A DNA stretch of 35,696 bases from Kofleriaceae bacterium (GCA_025357755.1 JANXOP010000116.1:1-35696), one strand, 5' to 3'; counted from the first letter of the stretch, positions 14,215-23,704 are shown. The notes: generated by a model not told the origin, from the sequence alone. Numbers and translations: made by a program.

Positions 14215-16346
14215 ACGACGCGGCGTATCGTACGTTGTTCGAGGTCTCTCCTCGGCCGATGGTCATCTCGGAGCTCGCGACCGGCGCGTTGATCGCGGCA
14301 AATGCCGCGGCCGCTTCGGTGTTCGGCTACCCCTTACCCGAGATGGTCGGGCTGCCCTATGCGCGGTTGCGCGACGAGATGGGCAAGCCGCGCAGCAAGG
14401 ATGGCTCCGTGCTCGAGCTCGAGCTGGTCTCGAATCCGATCGAGCTCGAGGGGCGCGCCTGCCTGCTCACGTTCATCCACGATATCCGGCCGAACGCGGC
14501 GCTCGAGCGCCGGTTCGCGCTGTTGAGCGAGCACGCGACTGAAGGTGTGACGCTGACCGATACCGTGGGCGTCACGCGCTACGTCAGTAAGAGCGCGGAG
14601 CGGATCCTGGGCTTCGCGCCGGGCGAAACGATCGGCACGCGCGGCATGGGGCGGATCCACCCCGACGATCTGCGCAAGCTCACCCTGCCCAAGCCGGGCG
14701 AGACCGTGACGAACGTCCAGCGCACGATGCACAAGGACGGCAAGTGGCGGTGGATCGAATCGGTAACTACGAACCTGCGCGACGATCCAGCGGTCCGCGG
14801 CTTCATCGCGAACTTTCGCGATGTCACCGAGCGCGTCGAATCGAGCGAGCGGTTACGCCGCTCCGAGTCTAACTTCCGTACGCTGATCGAGCGGCTGCCG
14901 ACCGCGACGCTGGTCCATCGCGGCGGTACGTTTGTCTACGTCAATCCTGCGGCGGTCGCGATGCTCGGCTGGGATCGACCCGAGGACCTCATCGGTCGGT
15001 CGTCGCTCGAGTTCGTCGTCGCCGAGGACCAGCAGCTACTGCGCAACTCGATGATCGAGACCGTCAAGACCGGCGCGAGTGCGACGGTCGAAGTCCGCAT
15101 GGTGCGGCGCGATGGCAAGATCGTGGTGATCGAAGGTAAGGCTGTCCTGCTCGACTACGACGGCGAGCCTACCCACGTGGTGCTCGCGAACGACATCACC
15201 GAGCGCCGCGCCTTGTTCACGCGCATGGCGGTCGCCGATCGCATGCTCTCGGTCGGCACCCTCGCGGCCGGCGTCGCGCACGAGATCAACAACCCGCTCG
15301 CGTACATCTCCGCAAACTTGCAGATCCTGGCCTCCGAGCTACCGAAGCTGCTCTACGGCGAGGGCACGCCGCGGTTCGCACATGACGAGCTCGAGTCCGT
15401 GCTCGCCGACGCCCAAGAGGGCGCGCACCGGGTCTCCGCGATCGTGCGTGACATGCGGACGCTCGCGCGCCCCGAGGATAGTGCGACCGGTCCGGTCGAT
15501 GTCGTCGGCGTCCTCGTGTCGTCGATCAAGATGACGCACAACGAGATCCGGCATCGCGCGCGGCTCGTCCAGACCTTCGCCGAGGTCCCACTGATCAACG
15601 CGAACGCGTCGCGGCTCGGCCAGGTGTTCTTGAACCTGCTCGTCAACGCCGCGCACGCGATCGAGGATGGTCACGTCGAGGCGAACGAAGTCGGCATCCG
15701 GGTGTACGCCGACGAGGGCCGGGTCTATGTCGAGATTTCGGACACCGGGAGCGGGATCCCCGCGAACGTGTTGCCGCGGATCTTCGACCCGTTCTTCACG
15801 ACCAAGCCGGCCGGTGTAGGCGTTGGCCTCGGGCTATCGATCTGCGATCGCATCATCGAATCGTTCGGTGGCGCGATCACCGTGACCAGCCGGCTCGGGT
15901 TCGGCAGCACGTTCCGCGTCTCGTTGCCGACGACCACGCAGGTCGCGGTCGAGCTGGTCAAGGATCCCGAGGTGCTGGAGCAGCCGCGCTCGCGGATCTT
16001 GATGATCGACGACGAAGCGGCGGTCGGCCGCGCGATCCGGTTGTTGCTCGCGCCCGATCACGAGGTCGTCAATGTCACGCGCGCACTCGAGGCGCTCGCG
16101 AAGCTCGAGGGCGGTGAGAGCTTCGATCTCATCCTGTGCGACGTGATGATGCCGGAGATGAGTGGCATCGAGATGTACGGCGAGCTCCGCGCGCGATTCC
16201 CGGCGTACACGCGACGCGTCGTGTTCATGACCGGCGGTGCGTTCACGTCGCAGGCACGCGAAGCGCTCGAGGAGCTCGGCGTGCCGAGGCTCGAGAAGCC
16301 CTTCAGCGAGGGCGCGCTGCGCCAGGCGATAGCGCTCGTCTCGTAG
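14211..16346 (+). CDS. Hybrid sensor histidine kinase (three PAS, HisKA, HATPase, REC)
   Basis: 711 residues, soluble. Three PAS domains occupy about 1-95, 100-215 and 220-335; the second ends with the PAC-type KDGKWRWIESV...NFRDVTER. The HisKA box GVAHEINNPLAYI has the phospho-acceptor H357. The ATP-binding domain shows N475 and N479 (NLLVNAAHAI), D511 (DTGSGIP), FDPFFTTK and the G2 box GVGVGLGLSI. The C-terminal receiver has D600/D601, phospho-acceptor D644 (LCDVMMPEMSG), T674 and K696 (LEKPFSEG). All catalytic residues are present. The GTG start overlaps the membrane protein gene by 4 nt, and the TPR gene follows 12 nt after the stop. No DNA-binding regulator is adjacent; the phosphate may stay on the receiver or move to an unlinked Hpt. 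Confidence 0.95.
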   Translation: MNDAAYRTLFEVSPRPMVISELATGALIAANAAAASVFGYPLPEMVGLPYARLRDEMGKPRSKDGSVLELELVSNPIELEGRACLLTFIHDIRPNAALERRFALLSEHATEGVTLTDTVGVTRYVSKSAERILGFAPGETIGTRGMGRIHPDDLRKLTLPKPGETVTNVQRTMHKDGKWRWIESVTTNLRDDPAVRGFIANFRDVTERVESSERLRRSESNFRTLIERLPTATLVHRGGTFVYVNPAAVAMLGWDRPEDLIGRSSLEFVVAEDQQLLRNSMIETVKTGASATVEVRMVRRDGKIVVIEGKAVLLDYDGEPTHVVLANDITERRALFTRMAVADRMLSVGTLAAGVAHEINNPLAYISANLQILASELPKLLYGEGTPRFAHDELESVLADAQEGAHRVSAIVRDMRTLARPEDSATGPVDVVGVLVSSIKMTHNEIRHRARLVQTFAEVPLINANASRLGQVFLNLLVNAAHAIEDGHVEANEVGIRVYADEGRVYVEISDTGSGIPANVLPRIFDPFFTTKPAGVGVGLGLSICDRIIESFGGAITVTSRLGFGSTFRVSLPTTTQVAVELVKDPEVLEQPRSRILMIDDEAAVGRAIRLLLAPDHEVVNVTRALEALAKLEGGESFDLILCDVMMPEMSGIEMYGELRARFPAYTRRVVFMTGGAFTSQAREALEELGVPRLEKPFSEGALRQAIALVS

Positions 16347-16358
16347 TACCCTGTCCGC

Positions 16359-19300
16359 ATGCGCGGTCCTAGCACCGGCGTGGTGATCGGAACCGGATCG
16401 GTGGAGATCCTGGTCCGAACACTCGCCGAGGAATTTCCGGAGCTCGACCGCGGACGCCTCCGCCACGCCGTCGAGCGCGCGACCGCCCGGATCGCCACGA
16501 GCTCGCTCGACACCGAGGGCTATCAGGTCGTCGACCTCCACCTCCAGCGCGCCGAAGCAACCGACGAGGCGAGCGAGCGCGCCGCGATCCTACGCGAGCT
16601 CAGCGAGAACCTCGAAGAACGCAAGGATGCCGATCGCGCGCTCGTCGTGCGGTTGTCCGCGTTCGCCGAGCACCCGACCACCGCGGATCTCGACCCGTTG
16701 CTCAGGCTCGCGAAGCTGACCGAGCGCTACGCGGAGCTACCGCTCGATGCGATGAACGGCTTGATCGATATCAACGACGAGGGCGCCGTGCGCCGGCTCG
16801 CCGAGATCGCGGCGGCGTGGCAGCACGTCGGTCGCGGCTACTACGCCGCGGATTGCTACGAGCGGCTGCTGCTGATCGATCCGAGCCACGCGGCCGCGAA
16901 CGAGGCCCTCGAGCTGTTCTATCGCTCGACCTCGGAGTGGCCGGTGCTCGTCGACCTGCTCGGCCGTCGCGCGGTGCAGGCCGAGGACGATGCGACGCGC
17001 GCAGAGCTGTTGCGCGAGATCGCGCAGATCCACGAACGCGAGCTCGGCGATCCCACGAGCGCCCTCGATGCCTATCGCGAGGCGGATCGGCTCGATCCCG
17101 ATCTTCCGGACGTGCTCGAGAGTCTCGCGCGGCTCACGATCGCGGGGGGCGCGTCCGAACAGGAGGCGCTCGACGTGCTCGAGCGCTCCGCGCGCGCGAT
17201 CGTAGACCCGAAGCTGCGCGCCGTCGTGCTGGTGAAGGCCGGCGAGCTCGCGAAGCTCGAGAACTGGGACCGCGCGCAGAGCCTGTTCGAGGCAGCGCGA
17301 AGGGACGACCCGGATCTCGCCGAAGCGGTCGATGGGTTCGTGCCGCTGCTCCGCGATCGCGGTCAGCTCGCGGATGCGATCACGCTGCTCCTCGCGGGTG
17401 CCGACCGCCCCGCCCTGCTGACGCATCGCTCGCGCTGGCTGACCGATGCTGGCGATCTCTGCGTCGCGCTCGGCGACACCGATTGGGCCAAGCGGCTGTA
17501 CCTCGAGGCGCGGGTCGCCGATCCGACGAACCACAAGGCGGGCGCCGCGGTCGTCGAGCTGTGCTTCGATTCGGGTCAGCTCGTCGAGCTCGCACCGATT
17601 CTCGACGAGCTGTGTCGGATCACCGACGATCCGAACAAGCTGCGCGAATACTTGCTCCAGCGCGGCAAGGTCGCCCAGCACCTCGGCGACAAGACCGGTG
17701 CACGCGCCGCGCTCTCGCGCGTGCTCGATCTCGATCCCGAAGATGGCAGCTCGCGGCAAGAGCTCGCGACGATGCTCTACGAAGCCCAGCTGTGGGCCAA
17801 GGCGCGGCCCGCGATCGAGGCGCTGCTCGTCGACGAAGATCTGCTGCCGCCGGGCACGGCGGTCGAGCTCCATTATCGGCTCGCGCGGACCGCGAAGGAG
17901 CTCGGCGATGCCGAGGCCGCGGCGAAGCACGCCGATATCGCACTCGTGCTCGCGCCCGATCACCGGCCGTCGATCGAGTTGCGCTCCGAGCTCGGCTCGG
18001 GCGACCCGCTCACGCGCATCCAAGATCAGCTCGCGCTCGCGAGCAGCGCACCGCCCGACGAGCGCGCCTCGAGGTTCGCGGCGATCGGCGATCGCTACAG
18101 CGAGCTCGGCGATCGGCTCGCGGCGCGCGACATGTATCGCGAAGCGCTCGCGCATCGCCCCGGTGATCACCTGCTGCTCACGAAGTTCCTCGAGCTCGTG
18201 ACCGAAGACGGCGACTGGAGCTACTCGCTCGACGTCGTCGCTACGCTCGTCGAGACCGAACAAGATCCGAAGGTCCGCGCGCGCTATCTCCACCTCGCCG
18301 CGATGATCGCGCGCGACGAGCTCGACGATCACGAACGCTCGATCGCGCTCCTCGACAAGGCGATCCAAGATCATCCGCACGCATTCGGCGCGGCCGATGA
18401 TCTCGAATCGCTGCTCGGCGGCGGTACCGATCGCGATGCCCTGCAGCGCTTCTTTTATCGCCGGCTCGAGCACGTCCGCGCCGACGAGGGCCGCCTCGGC
18501 GAGCGCCTGCGCCTGTGGGACCGGCTCGGCGAGCTCTCGCTCGACCTCGGCCGTCACGAAGATGCGCTCGTCGCATTCGAGGTCGCGCTCGAGCTCGCTC
18601 CCGCGTCCGAGCTCGCGGCCCGCCGCGTGCGCCTGATCGAGCTCTACTCCGGTGCCGAGCCGACGCACGATCGGACCGCGATCAAGCACCACCAGGCGCT
18701 GCTCCGCGGTGATCACAAGCGCGCCGAATCGTACGGCGCGCTCCGGCTGCTCTTCGGCCGCACCGGCGAGCTCGATCGCGCACGCGCATGCGACGACGCG
18801 CTCGGCGTGCTCGGTGCGGGCGCGATCGAGCCGGCGAAGCTCGGCCAGCAAGGGATCGATTCGCTGTTCGAGGACCGGCAGGGCGAAGCGTTCCAGCTGG
18901 CACCGCGGCGCGCCGCGCCGACCAAGCCGCTCGTGCAGGAAGACTGGACCGCGCTCGCGCGCGGCGATGTCGATCCGCAGCTCTCGGTGCTGTTCGCGCT
19001 CGTCGCGCCACCGTTCGCTGTGGAGCGCGCGCGGATGCGCCCACCGATCGCGGTGCCCGCGAAGGAACCCGAGGTTCCGGTCGCGCTCGGTACGTCCCTC
19101 GATCGTGCGATCGCGCTCCTCGCGACGCCACGACCGCCGATCTATCTCGACAAGGATCAGCTCGCGCCGGTCAAGATCGTGATGCGCGCACGCGGGGGCG
19201 TCCTCACACCGGTCCTGCTCGTCGGCAAGCTACCGAGCACGATCGACGAGACCGAGCTCGTGTTCCGGATCGCGCGGCAGCTCGCGGATCTGCGCACGGA

Positions 19301-19709
19301 TCGGATCGCGCGGCTGCTCTGCCCGCGCGCCGGCGAGCTCGCCCAGATCATCGAGCTCGCGACCTCCGCCGAGCCGACCGACAAGCACGCCAGTCGCTGG
19401 CTCGCAACATCGCTCCATCCCGTCGAGCTCGAACAGGCGCGCTCGATCGGCGTGAGGCTGCGCGAGCGCGAGGTCCATCCGATGACCGCCGCCCTCGCCT
19501 GGCTCGCGGCGACCGAGCGCGCGGCCGATCGGATCGGCTTCGCGGTCACCGGCGATCTCGCGAGCGCCATCAAGGCACTCGGCAAGGATACGAACGGTGA
19601 CGCGGCGCGCCTCACCGACCTCGTGTGGTCGAGCATCACCGAGGACGTCCTCGGGGTGCGCGCTCGGCTCGAGGACTGGCCACCGACGCCCACGTTCGAA
19701 CGCTCGTAG
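16359..19709 (+). CDS. Large TPR-repeat protein
   Basis: 1116 residues with no signal peptide or membrane helix. Most of the chain (about 100-860) is helical hairpins with the TPR pattern, for example AADCYERLLLIDPSHAAANE, SALDAYREADRLDPDLPDV and AARDMYREALAHRPGDHLL. The last 230 residues form a different domain (YLDKDQLAPVKIV, TPVLLVGKLPST, ELVFRIARQLADLRTDRIAR) that recurs at the C-terminus of myxobacterial TPR proteins and has no established function. It lies 12 nt after the hybrid kinase stop, so it is probably cotranscribed and could act as a scaffold for that kinase. A long reverse-strand frame inside it is a composition artefact. Role: protein-protein interaction; partner unknown. Confidence 0.85.
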   Translation: MRGPSTGVVIGTGSVEILVRTLAEEFPELDRGRLRHAVERATARIATSSLDTEGYQVVDLHLQRAEATDEASERAAILRELSENLEERKDADRALVVRLSAFAEHPTTADLDPLLRLAKLTERYAELPLDAMNGLIDINDEGAVRRLAEIAAAWQHVGRGYYAADCYERLLLIDPSHAAANEALELFYRSTSEWPVLVDLLGRRAVQAEDDATRAELLREIAQIHERELGDPTSALDAYREADRLDPDLPDVLESLARLTIAGGASEQEALDVLERSARAIVDPKLRAVVLVKAGELAKLENWDRAQSLFEAARRDDPDLAEAVDGFVPLLRDRGQLADAITLLLAGADRPALLTHRSRWLTDAGDLCVALGDTDWAKRLYLEARVADPTNHKAGAAVVELCFDSGQLVELAPILDELCRITDDPNKLREYLLQRGKVAQHLGDKTGARAALSRVLDLDPEDGSSRQELATMLYEAQLWAKARPAIEALLVDEDLLPPGTAVELHYRLARTAKELGDAEAAAKHADIALVLAPDHRPSIELRSELGSGDPLTRIQDQLALASSAPPDERASRFAAIGDRYSELGDRLAARDMYREALAHRPGDHLLLTKFLELVTEDGDWSYSLDVVATLVETEQDPKVRARYLHLAAMIARDELDDHERSIALLDKAIQDHPHAFGAADDLESLLGGGTDRDALQRFFYRRLEHVRADEGRLGERLRLWDRLGELSLDLGRHEDALVAFEVALELAPASELAARRVRLIELYSGAEPTHDRTAIKHHQALLRGDHKRAESYGALRLLFGRTGELDRARACDDALGVLGAGAIEPAKLGQQGIDSLFEDRQGEAFQLAPRRAAPTKPLVQEDWTALARGDVDPQLSVLFALVAPPFAVERARMRPPIAVPAKEPEVPVALGTSLDRAIALLATPRPPIYLDKDQLAPVKIVMRARGGVLTPVLLVGKLPSTIDETELVFRIARQLADLRTDRIARLLCPRAGELAQIIELATSAEPTDKHASRWLATSLHPVELEQARSIGVRLREREVHPMTAALAWLAATERAADRIGFAVTGDLASAIKALGKDTNGDAARLTDLVWSSITEDVLGVRARLEDWPPTPTFERS

Positions 19710-19747
19710 CGCACGCGCTCTCGAAAATCTGATACGAACCTCGGGCA

Positions 19748-20821
19748 ATGGATGTCTTCGGTAAACTCTCGACCTACGACTTCGGCGAAGTTCATTTCAA
19801 GCTCGATAAAGCGAGCCAGCTGCAAGCGATCGTGGCGATCCACGATTCTCGCCTCGGCCCCGCGCTCGGCGGTTGTCGCTTCATCGAGTACGACACCGAC
19901 GAAGCGGCGTACATCGATGCGCTCCGGCTCGCGCGCGGCATGACCTACAAGGCCGCGATCACGGGCCTCGCCCACGGTGGAGGCAAGAGCGTCATCATCA
20001 AGCCCAAGCGCCACTTCGATCGCTCCGCCCTGTTCAGCGCGTTCGGTCGCTTCATCGAAGATCTGCGCGGTCACTACATCACCGCCGAAGACAGCGGGAC
20101 CGGGCTCGAGGACATGGAGATCATCCGCACCCAGACCAAGCACGTGACGGGCATCGATCCTTCGCACGGGGGCTCGGGCGATCCGTCACCGTTCACCGCC
20201 CTCGGCGTGCGGCGCGGCATCGAAGCAGCGGTGAAGTTCAAGCTCGGCAAGGATGACCTCAAGGGCATCCATGTCGCCGTGCAAGGGGTCGGTCACGTCG
20301 GATACTACCTGTGCAAGGAGCTCCACGCCGCGGGCGCGAAGCTCACGGTCGCCGATGTCGACAAGCTCAAGAGCGAGCGCGCGCAGCGCGAATTCGGCGC
20401 GGCGGTGACCGACATCACCAAGGTCGCCGAGGTCGCCTGCGACGTGTTCGCGCCGTGCGCCCTCGGCGCCGGGCTCAACGACAGCACCATCCCGCACCTC
20501 AAGGCGACGATCGTGGCGGGCGCGGCGAACAACCAGCTGCTCGAGCCCCACCATGGCGACGATCTCCACGCGCGCGGCATCCTCTACGCGCCCGACTACG
20601 CGATCAACGCCGGCGGCCTCGTCAACGTCGCCCAGGAAGCCAAGGGCTACGACGCCAAGGCCGCCCGCGAGAAGACGCTCAAGATCTACGACACGATGTA
20701 CGACATCTTCGAGCGTTCGAAGCGGCTCGGCGCCCCCACCTACAAGGTCGCGGACCTGATGGCCGAAGAGCAGCTCGCGGCCCACTCGGCTCGTTTGGTA
20801 GCGGCGCGTCAAAAAGCCTGA
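19748..20821 (+). CDS. Leucine dehydrogenase (Glu/Leu/Phe/Val dehydrogenase family)
   Basis: 357-residue NAD-dependent amino-acid dehydrogenase that interconverts branched-chain amino acids and 2-oxo acids. Key residues fit leucine dehydrogenase: LGPALGGCRF (37-45), K68 in GMTYKAAI, catalytic K80 in AHGGGKSVI, D115 in ITAEDSGTG, and an NAD-binding GVGHVG (180-185) after KGIHVAVQ. A length near 360 matches the octameric leucine/phenylalanine dehydrogenases rather than glutamate dehydrogenase. In myxobacteria it would feed leucine to isovaleryl-CoA and iso-fatty acids; that link is background knowledge. It lies 38 bp after the TPR gene without a clear ribosome binding site, and could be the last gene of that unit or have its own promoter. 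Confidence 0.93.
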   Translation: MDVFGKLSTYDFGEVHFKLDKASQLQAIVAIHDSRLGPALGGCRFIEYDTDEAAYIDALRLARGMTYKAAITGLAHGGGKSVIIKPKRHFDRSALFSAFGRFIEDLRGHYITAEDSGTGLEDMEIIRTQTKHVTGIDPSHGGSGDPSPFTALGVRRGIEAAVKFKLGKDDLKGIHVAVQGVGHVGYYLCKELHAAGAKLTVADVDKLKSERAQREFGAAVTDITKVAEVACDVFAPCALGAGLNDSTIPHLKATIVAGAANNQLLEPHHGDDLHARGILYAPDYAINAGGLVNVAQEAKGYDAKAAREKTLKIYDTMYDIFERSKRLGAPTYKVADLMAEEQLAAHSARLVAARQKA

Positions 20822-20905
20822 TCGTTACAGGATCGGCTCGCTCGCCGCGCAATCTGCGGAGATCCCCTTGCTAGTCACCCCCGCCCTGTTCGAAAACCCC
20901 GGGCT

Positions 20906-22267
20906 ATGACTCGTCTAGGTGCAGCAATCTTGGGGACCCTCGTGTTCGGCACGACCGCCGCGTACGCCAACGTGGAGATCGGTGGATTCGCCGGTCTGCA
21001 CGTGTTCTCGAGCACGAACGGGCTCGGTGTTCCCGACTCGTCGGTGAACCCGATGCGTGCCCAAGTCTCGGAGAAGAACTCTGCGATCTTCGCGGGCCGT
21101 CTCGGCTTCTATTTCAACGAGCATCTCGGCATCGAGATCGAGGGTGGCGTCATCCCGACCGAACCGAGCACGACCGTGTTCGACGTGTGGAACGTCGTCG
21201 GGCGCGCGCAGATCGTCTACCGCTTCGGCAAGCCGACGGCGACGTTCGTGCCGTTCATCCTCGTCGGTGGTGGCTTCATGCACATCGCCTCGACGGTGAA
21301 CTCGGACATCATCCGAAAAGAAACGAACTGGATGCCGCACGCTGGCGTCGGCGTCGCCTACCAGACCGGTGGTGGTTGGTCGGTTCGCGCCGATGCGCGC
21401 TTGATCCTTCCCCCCAGCAGCCAGGGTGGTCTGACCCAAGACTACGAAGTGCTCGTCTCGCTCGCGCGCTCGTTCGGTGGTCCCAAGAAGGTAGCCGAGC
21501 CTGCAGCGCCGCCGGTCGCCAAGAGCGATCCGGATTCCGATGGCGATGGCATCCCGGACTCGAAGGACAAGTGCCCGAAGGAAGCCGAGGATAAGGACGG
21601 CTTCCAGGACGAGGACGGCTGCCCGGATCCGGACAACGACGGCGACGGCATCCCCGACGCGACCGACAAGTGCCCGATGGAAGCCGAGGACAAGGATAAC
21701 TTCCAGGACGACGACGGTTGCCCGGATCCGGACAACGACAACGACGGCATTCCCGATGCGGCCGACAAGTGCCCGAACGAGCCGGAGACCAAGAACGGCT
21801 ACCAGGACGAGGACGGTTGCCCGGATGAAATCCCGGCGAAGCTCAAGCAGTTCACGGGTGCCATCCAGGGCGTGAACTTCAAGACCGGCGATGCCGACCT
21901 CGCGGCTTCGTCGAGCACGACGCTCGACAAGGCGATCGCGGTCCTCAACGAGTTCGCCGACATCAAGCTCGAGATCCAGGGCCACACGGACGACGTGCCG
22001 CTCAAGTCGAAGAAGTTTGCGGACAACCAGGCGCTGTCGCAGGCGCGTGCGGACAGCGTGAAGGCGTACTTCGTCAAGAAGGGCATCGCCGAGGATCGCA
22101 TCCAGGCCAAGGGCTTCGGCGACACGGTTCCCGTCGAGGATCCCAAGGGTCTCACTGGCGGCAAGCTGAACAGCGCGCGTGCGAAGAATCGCCGCGTCGA
22201 GTTCAAGCTGATCTCGGGCGCGGCTGCCCCGACGGTTCCGGCGGCTGCGACGACGCCGGCTCCCTGA
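20906..22267 (+). CDS. OmpA-family porin with thrombospondin type-3 repeats
   Basis: 453 residues. Signal peptide MTRLGAAILGTLVFGTTAAYA (cut after residue 21). Residues 22-190 form an OmpA-like eight-strand barrel (RLGFYFNEHLGIEIEGG, FVPFILVGGGFMHIAS). Residues 208-308 hold three Asp-rich calcium-binding type-3 repeats with a 33-residue (99-bp) period, each with DGIPD and DKCP. Residues 322-436 are the OmpA C-terminal peptidoglycan-binding domain (LEIQGHTDD, LSQARADSVKAYF, NRRVEFKL). The Ala/Pro tail may be flexible. The protein anchors outer membrane to cell wall. The 84-bp upstream gap shows no clear promoter. A strong terminator follows. Confidence 0.94.
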   Translation: MTRLGAAILGTLVFGTTAAYANVEIGGFAGLHVFSSTNGLGVPDSSVNPMRAQVSEKNSAIFAGRLGFYFNEHLGIEIEGGVIPTEPSTTVFDVWNVVGRAQIVYRFGKPTATFVPFILVGGGFMHIASTVNSDIIRKETNWMPHAGVGVAYQTGGGWSVRADARLILPPSSQGGLTQDYEVLVSLARSFGGPKKVAEPAAPPVAKSDPDSDGDGIPDSKDKCPKEAEDKDGFQDEDGCPDPDNDGDGIPDATDKCPMEAEDKDNFQDDDGCPDPDNDNDGIPDAADKCPNEPETKNGYQDEDGCPDEIPAKLKQFTGAIQGVNFKTGDADLAASSSTTLDKAIAVLNEFADIKLEIQGHTDDVPLKSKKFADNQALSQARADSVKAYFVKKGIAEDRIQAKGFGDTVPVEDPKGLTGGKLNSARAKNRRVEFKLISGAAAPTVPAAATTPAP

Positions 22268-22290
22268 ACCAGGGCTCGCGCTCGACGGCG

Positions 22291-22330
22291 AACGCCACGC
22301 CCCGCGAGGGACGTGGCGTTTGTCGTTTCG
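22291..22330 (+). terminator. Rho-independent terminator after the OmpA gene
   Basis: AACGCCACG (22291-22299) pairs with CGTGGCGTT (22312-22320), a 9-bp stem around a 12-nt GC-rich loop, followed by a broken T-run (TGTCGTTT). It lies 24 nt after the OmpA stop codon. Confidence 0.75.
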
Positions 22331-22399
22331 AAAAGGCCGCGTGCTCGGCTGACATTCGAGCGTACCGCTCACGCGCTACGCTTACGGGTACGAGCCGAG
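22331..22399 (-). terminator. Long bulged hairpin directly after the parvulin gene stop
   Basis: Next to the stop codon (22400-22402), AGCCGAG (22393-22399) pairs with CTCGGCT (22344-22350), and GGTACG (22387-22392) pairs with CGTACC (22361-22366): 13 bp with a 10-nt bulge on one side and a 20-nt loop. On the minus strand TTTT follows at 22334-22331, about 9 nt past the stem. It may act as the terminator or as a 3'-end protecting structure of the lipoprotein mRNA. Confidence 0.45.
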
Positions 22400-23692
22400 T
22401 TACTCGACGCGCTTGATGATGTGCATGCCGTACGCGCTCTTGACGACGCCGACTTCGTTGAGCTTGAGCCGCAACGACAGGTTCTTGAACGACGGCACGA
22501 ACTGCGAATCCGGCGTGACCTCGTAGTCGGTGCCCTTCGCGGCGGAGCCCGGATCCTCCGAGAGCTCCTTCATCACGTCCTCGACCTTGGCGCCGGCATC
22601 GAGCTTCTTGACCGTGTCGGCGACGAGCTTCTCGAGCTCGGCGCGGGTGCGCTTCACACCGCGCGGGTCCTCGGCGTGGGCATCGACCCAACCGAGGAGG
22701 ACGTGCTTGACCTTGACCTTCGGGGAGGTCGCGGTGCGCGCGAGGATGTCCTTGGACTCGAGCGCATCGGGCGGCAGGCGCTTGATGATGTGCCAGCCGA
22801 ACTTCGATTTGACGAGACCGACCTCGCCCTCCTTGAGGCGCAGCGAGAGCTCCTTGAACGGGCCGATGTAGGGAGCATCCGCCGTCACGTCGTACGGCTT
22901 ACCGGTGTCCTTCGAGCCCGGGTCCTCGGAGTTGTCCTTCATCAGCTTCGCGAAGTCCGCGCCGGGCGCCTTGGCCTGGGCGAGGATCTGGACCGCGAGC
23001 TTGTCGGCATCTTCCTTGGTCCGCGCCTTCGCGCGAGGATCAGCCGAGCGCTTCGCCATCGGCGCATCTTTCCAGCTGATCAAGACGTGCTGCACGCTGA
23101 CCGGGCCGGCCTCGGCGGGGCGCGCGAGGATGTCCGCCGACTGGAGCGGATCCGGGGGCGACGGCGGCATCCGCATCATCACGTGGTAACCGAACTGGGT
23201 CTTCACGATGCCGACCTCGTTCGGGTTGAGGCGCAGCGCGAGGTTCTTGAACTCGGGCACGAACGGCGTGTCCTTGTCGACGGTGTACGGGTCGCCGGAT
23301 AGCGAACCCGGATCTTCCGAGGACGCCTTGACGATCGCGTCGATGTCGGCCGGGTTCGCCTTGATCTTGGCTTCGATGTCCTGGGCGAGCTTCGCGGCGT
23401 CCGCATTCGAGCGGTCCTTCGCGCGCTTGTCGATCTTGCCGTGGTAGGTCGACTCGTCGAGCTCCTTCCACGCGAGCAACACGTGCTTGACCTCGACCTC
23501 GCCGGTACCGGCGGGACGAGCGAGGATGTCTTTCGAGTTGATGTCGATCGACGTGTCGGGTGCCGCGGAACCAGAGCCGTGCGCGTTCGAACCAACCGCG
23601 TGAACCGGCGCGGTCTTGTCGTCGTCGAGCTTGCTCTTGCCCTGCTGACACGCGGCCGCGAACAGCACGAGTGCGAGGAGATGGGTACGCAT
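22400..23692 (-). CDS. Lipoprotein with three tandem parvulin-type peptidyl-prolyl isomerase domains
   Basis: 430 residues. Lipoprotein signal MRTHLLALVLFAAAC (lipid Cys at 15). The rest is three repeats of about 130 residues, each opened by (S)xDILAR(P/T) at 54-60, 186-192 and 314-320. Each contains a parvulin domain: HVLLAW/HVLISW/HVLLGW at residues 70, 202 and 330, then SEDPGS (125, 255, 378), an aromatic F(K)xLxLRL segment, and a closing EVG(I/L/V)VK...(F/Y)G(Y/W/M)H. PpiC/SurA/PrsA-type isomerases fold exported proteins; PrsA and SurA have one or two such domains, so three in series is uncommon. No chaperone domain is attached. TAGGAT lies 9 nt before the start. Probably periplasmic, anchored to the membrane. 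Confidence 0.87.
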   Translation of the reverse strand: MRTHLLALVLFAAACQQGKSKLDDDKTAPVHAVGSNAHGSGSAAPDTSIDINSKDILARPAGTGEVEVKHVLLAWKELDESTYHGKIDKRAKDRSNADAAKLAQDIEAKIKANPADIDAIVKASSEDPGSLSGDPYTVDKDTPFVPEFKNLALRLNPNEVGIVKTQFGYHVMMRMPPSPPDPLQSADILARPAEAGPVSVQHVLISWKDAPMAKRSADPRAKARTKEDADKLAVQILAQAKAPGADFAKLMKDNSEDPGSKDTGKPYDVTADAPYIGPFKELSLRLKEGEVGLVKSKFGWHIIKRLPPDALESKDILARTATSPKVKVKHVLLGWVDAHAEDPRGVKRTRAELEKLVADTVKKLDAGAKVEDVMKELSEDPGSAAKGTDYEVTPDSQFVPSFKNLSLRLKLNEVGVVKSAYGMHIIKRVE

Positions 23693-23704
23693 GAGGGCGG
23701 CATC

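Noticed and set aside
16737-18851. 704-residue minus-strand frame inside the TPR gene
   Set aside because: Charged, low-complexity antisense of regular TPR codons, a common artefact at this G+C; no motif seen.
20915-22372. 485-residue minus-strand frame opposite the OmpA gene
   Set aside because: Val/Arg mirror of Asp-rich repeats; it would also run through the terminator.
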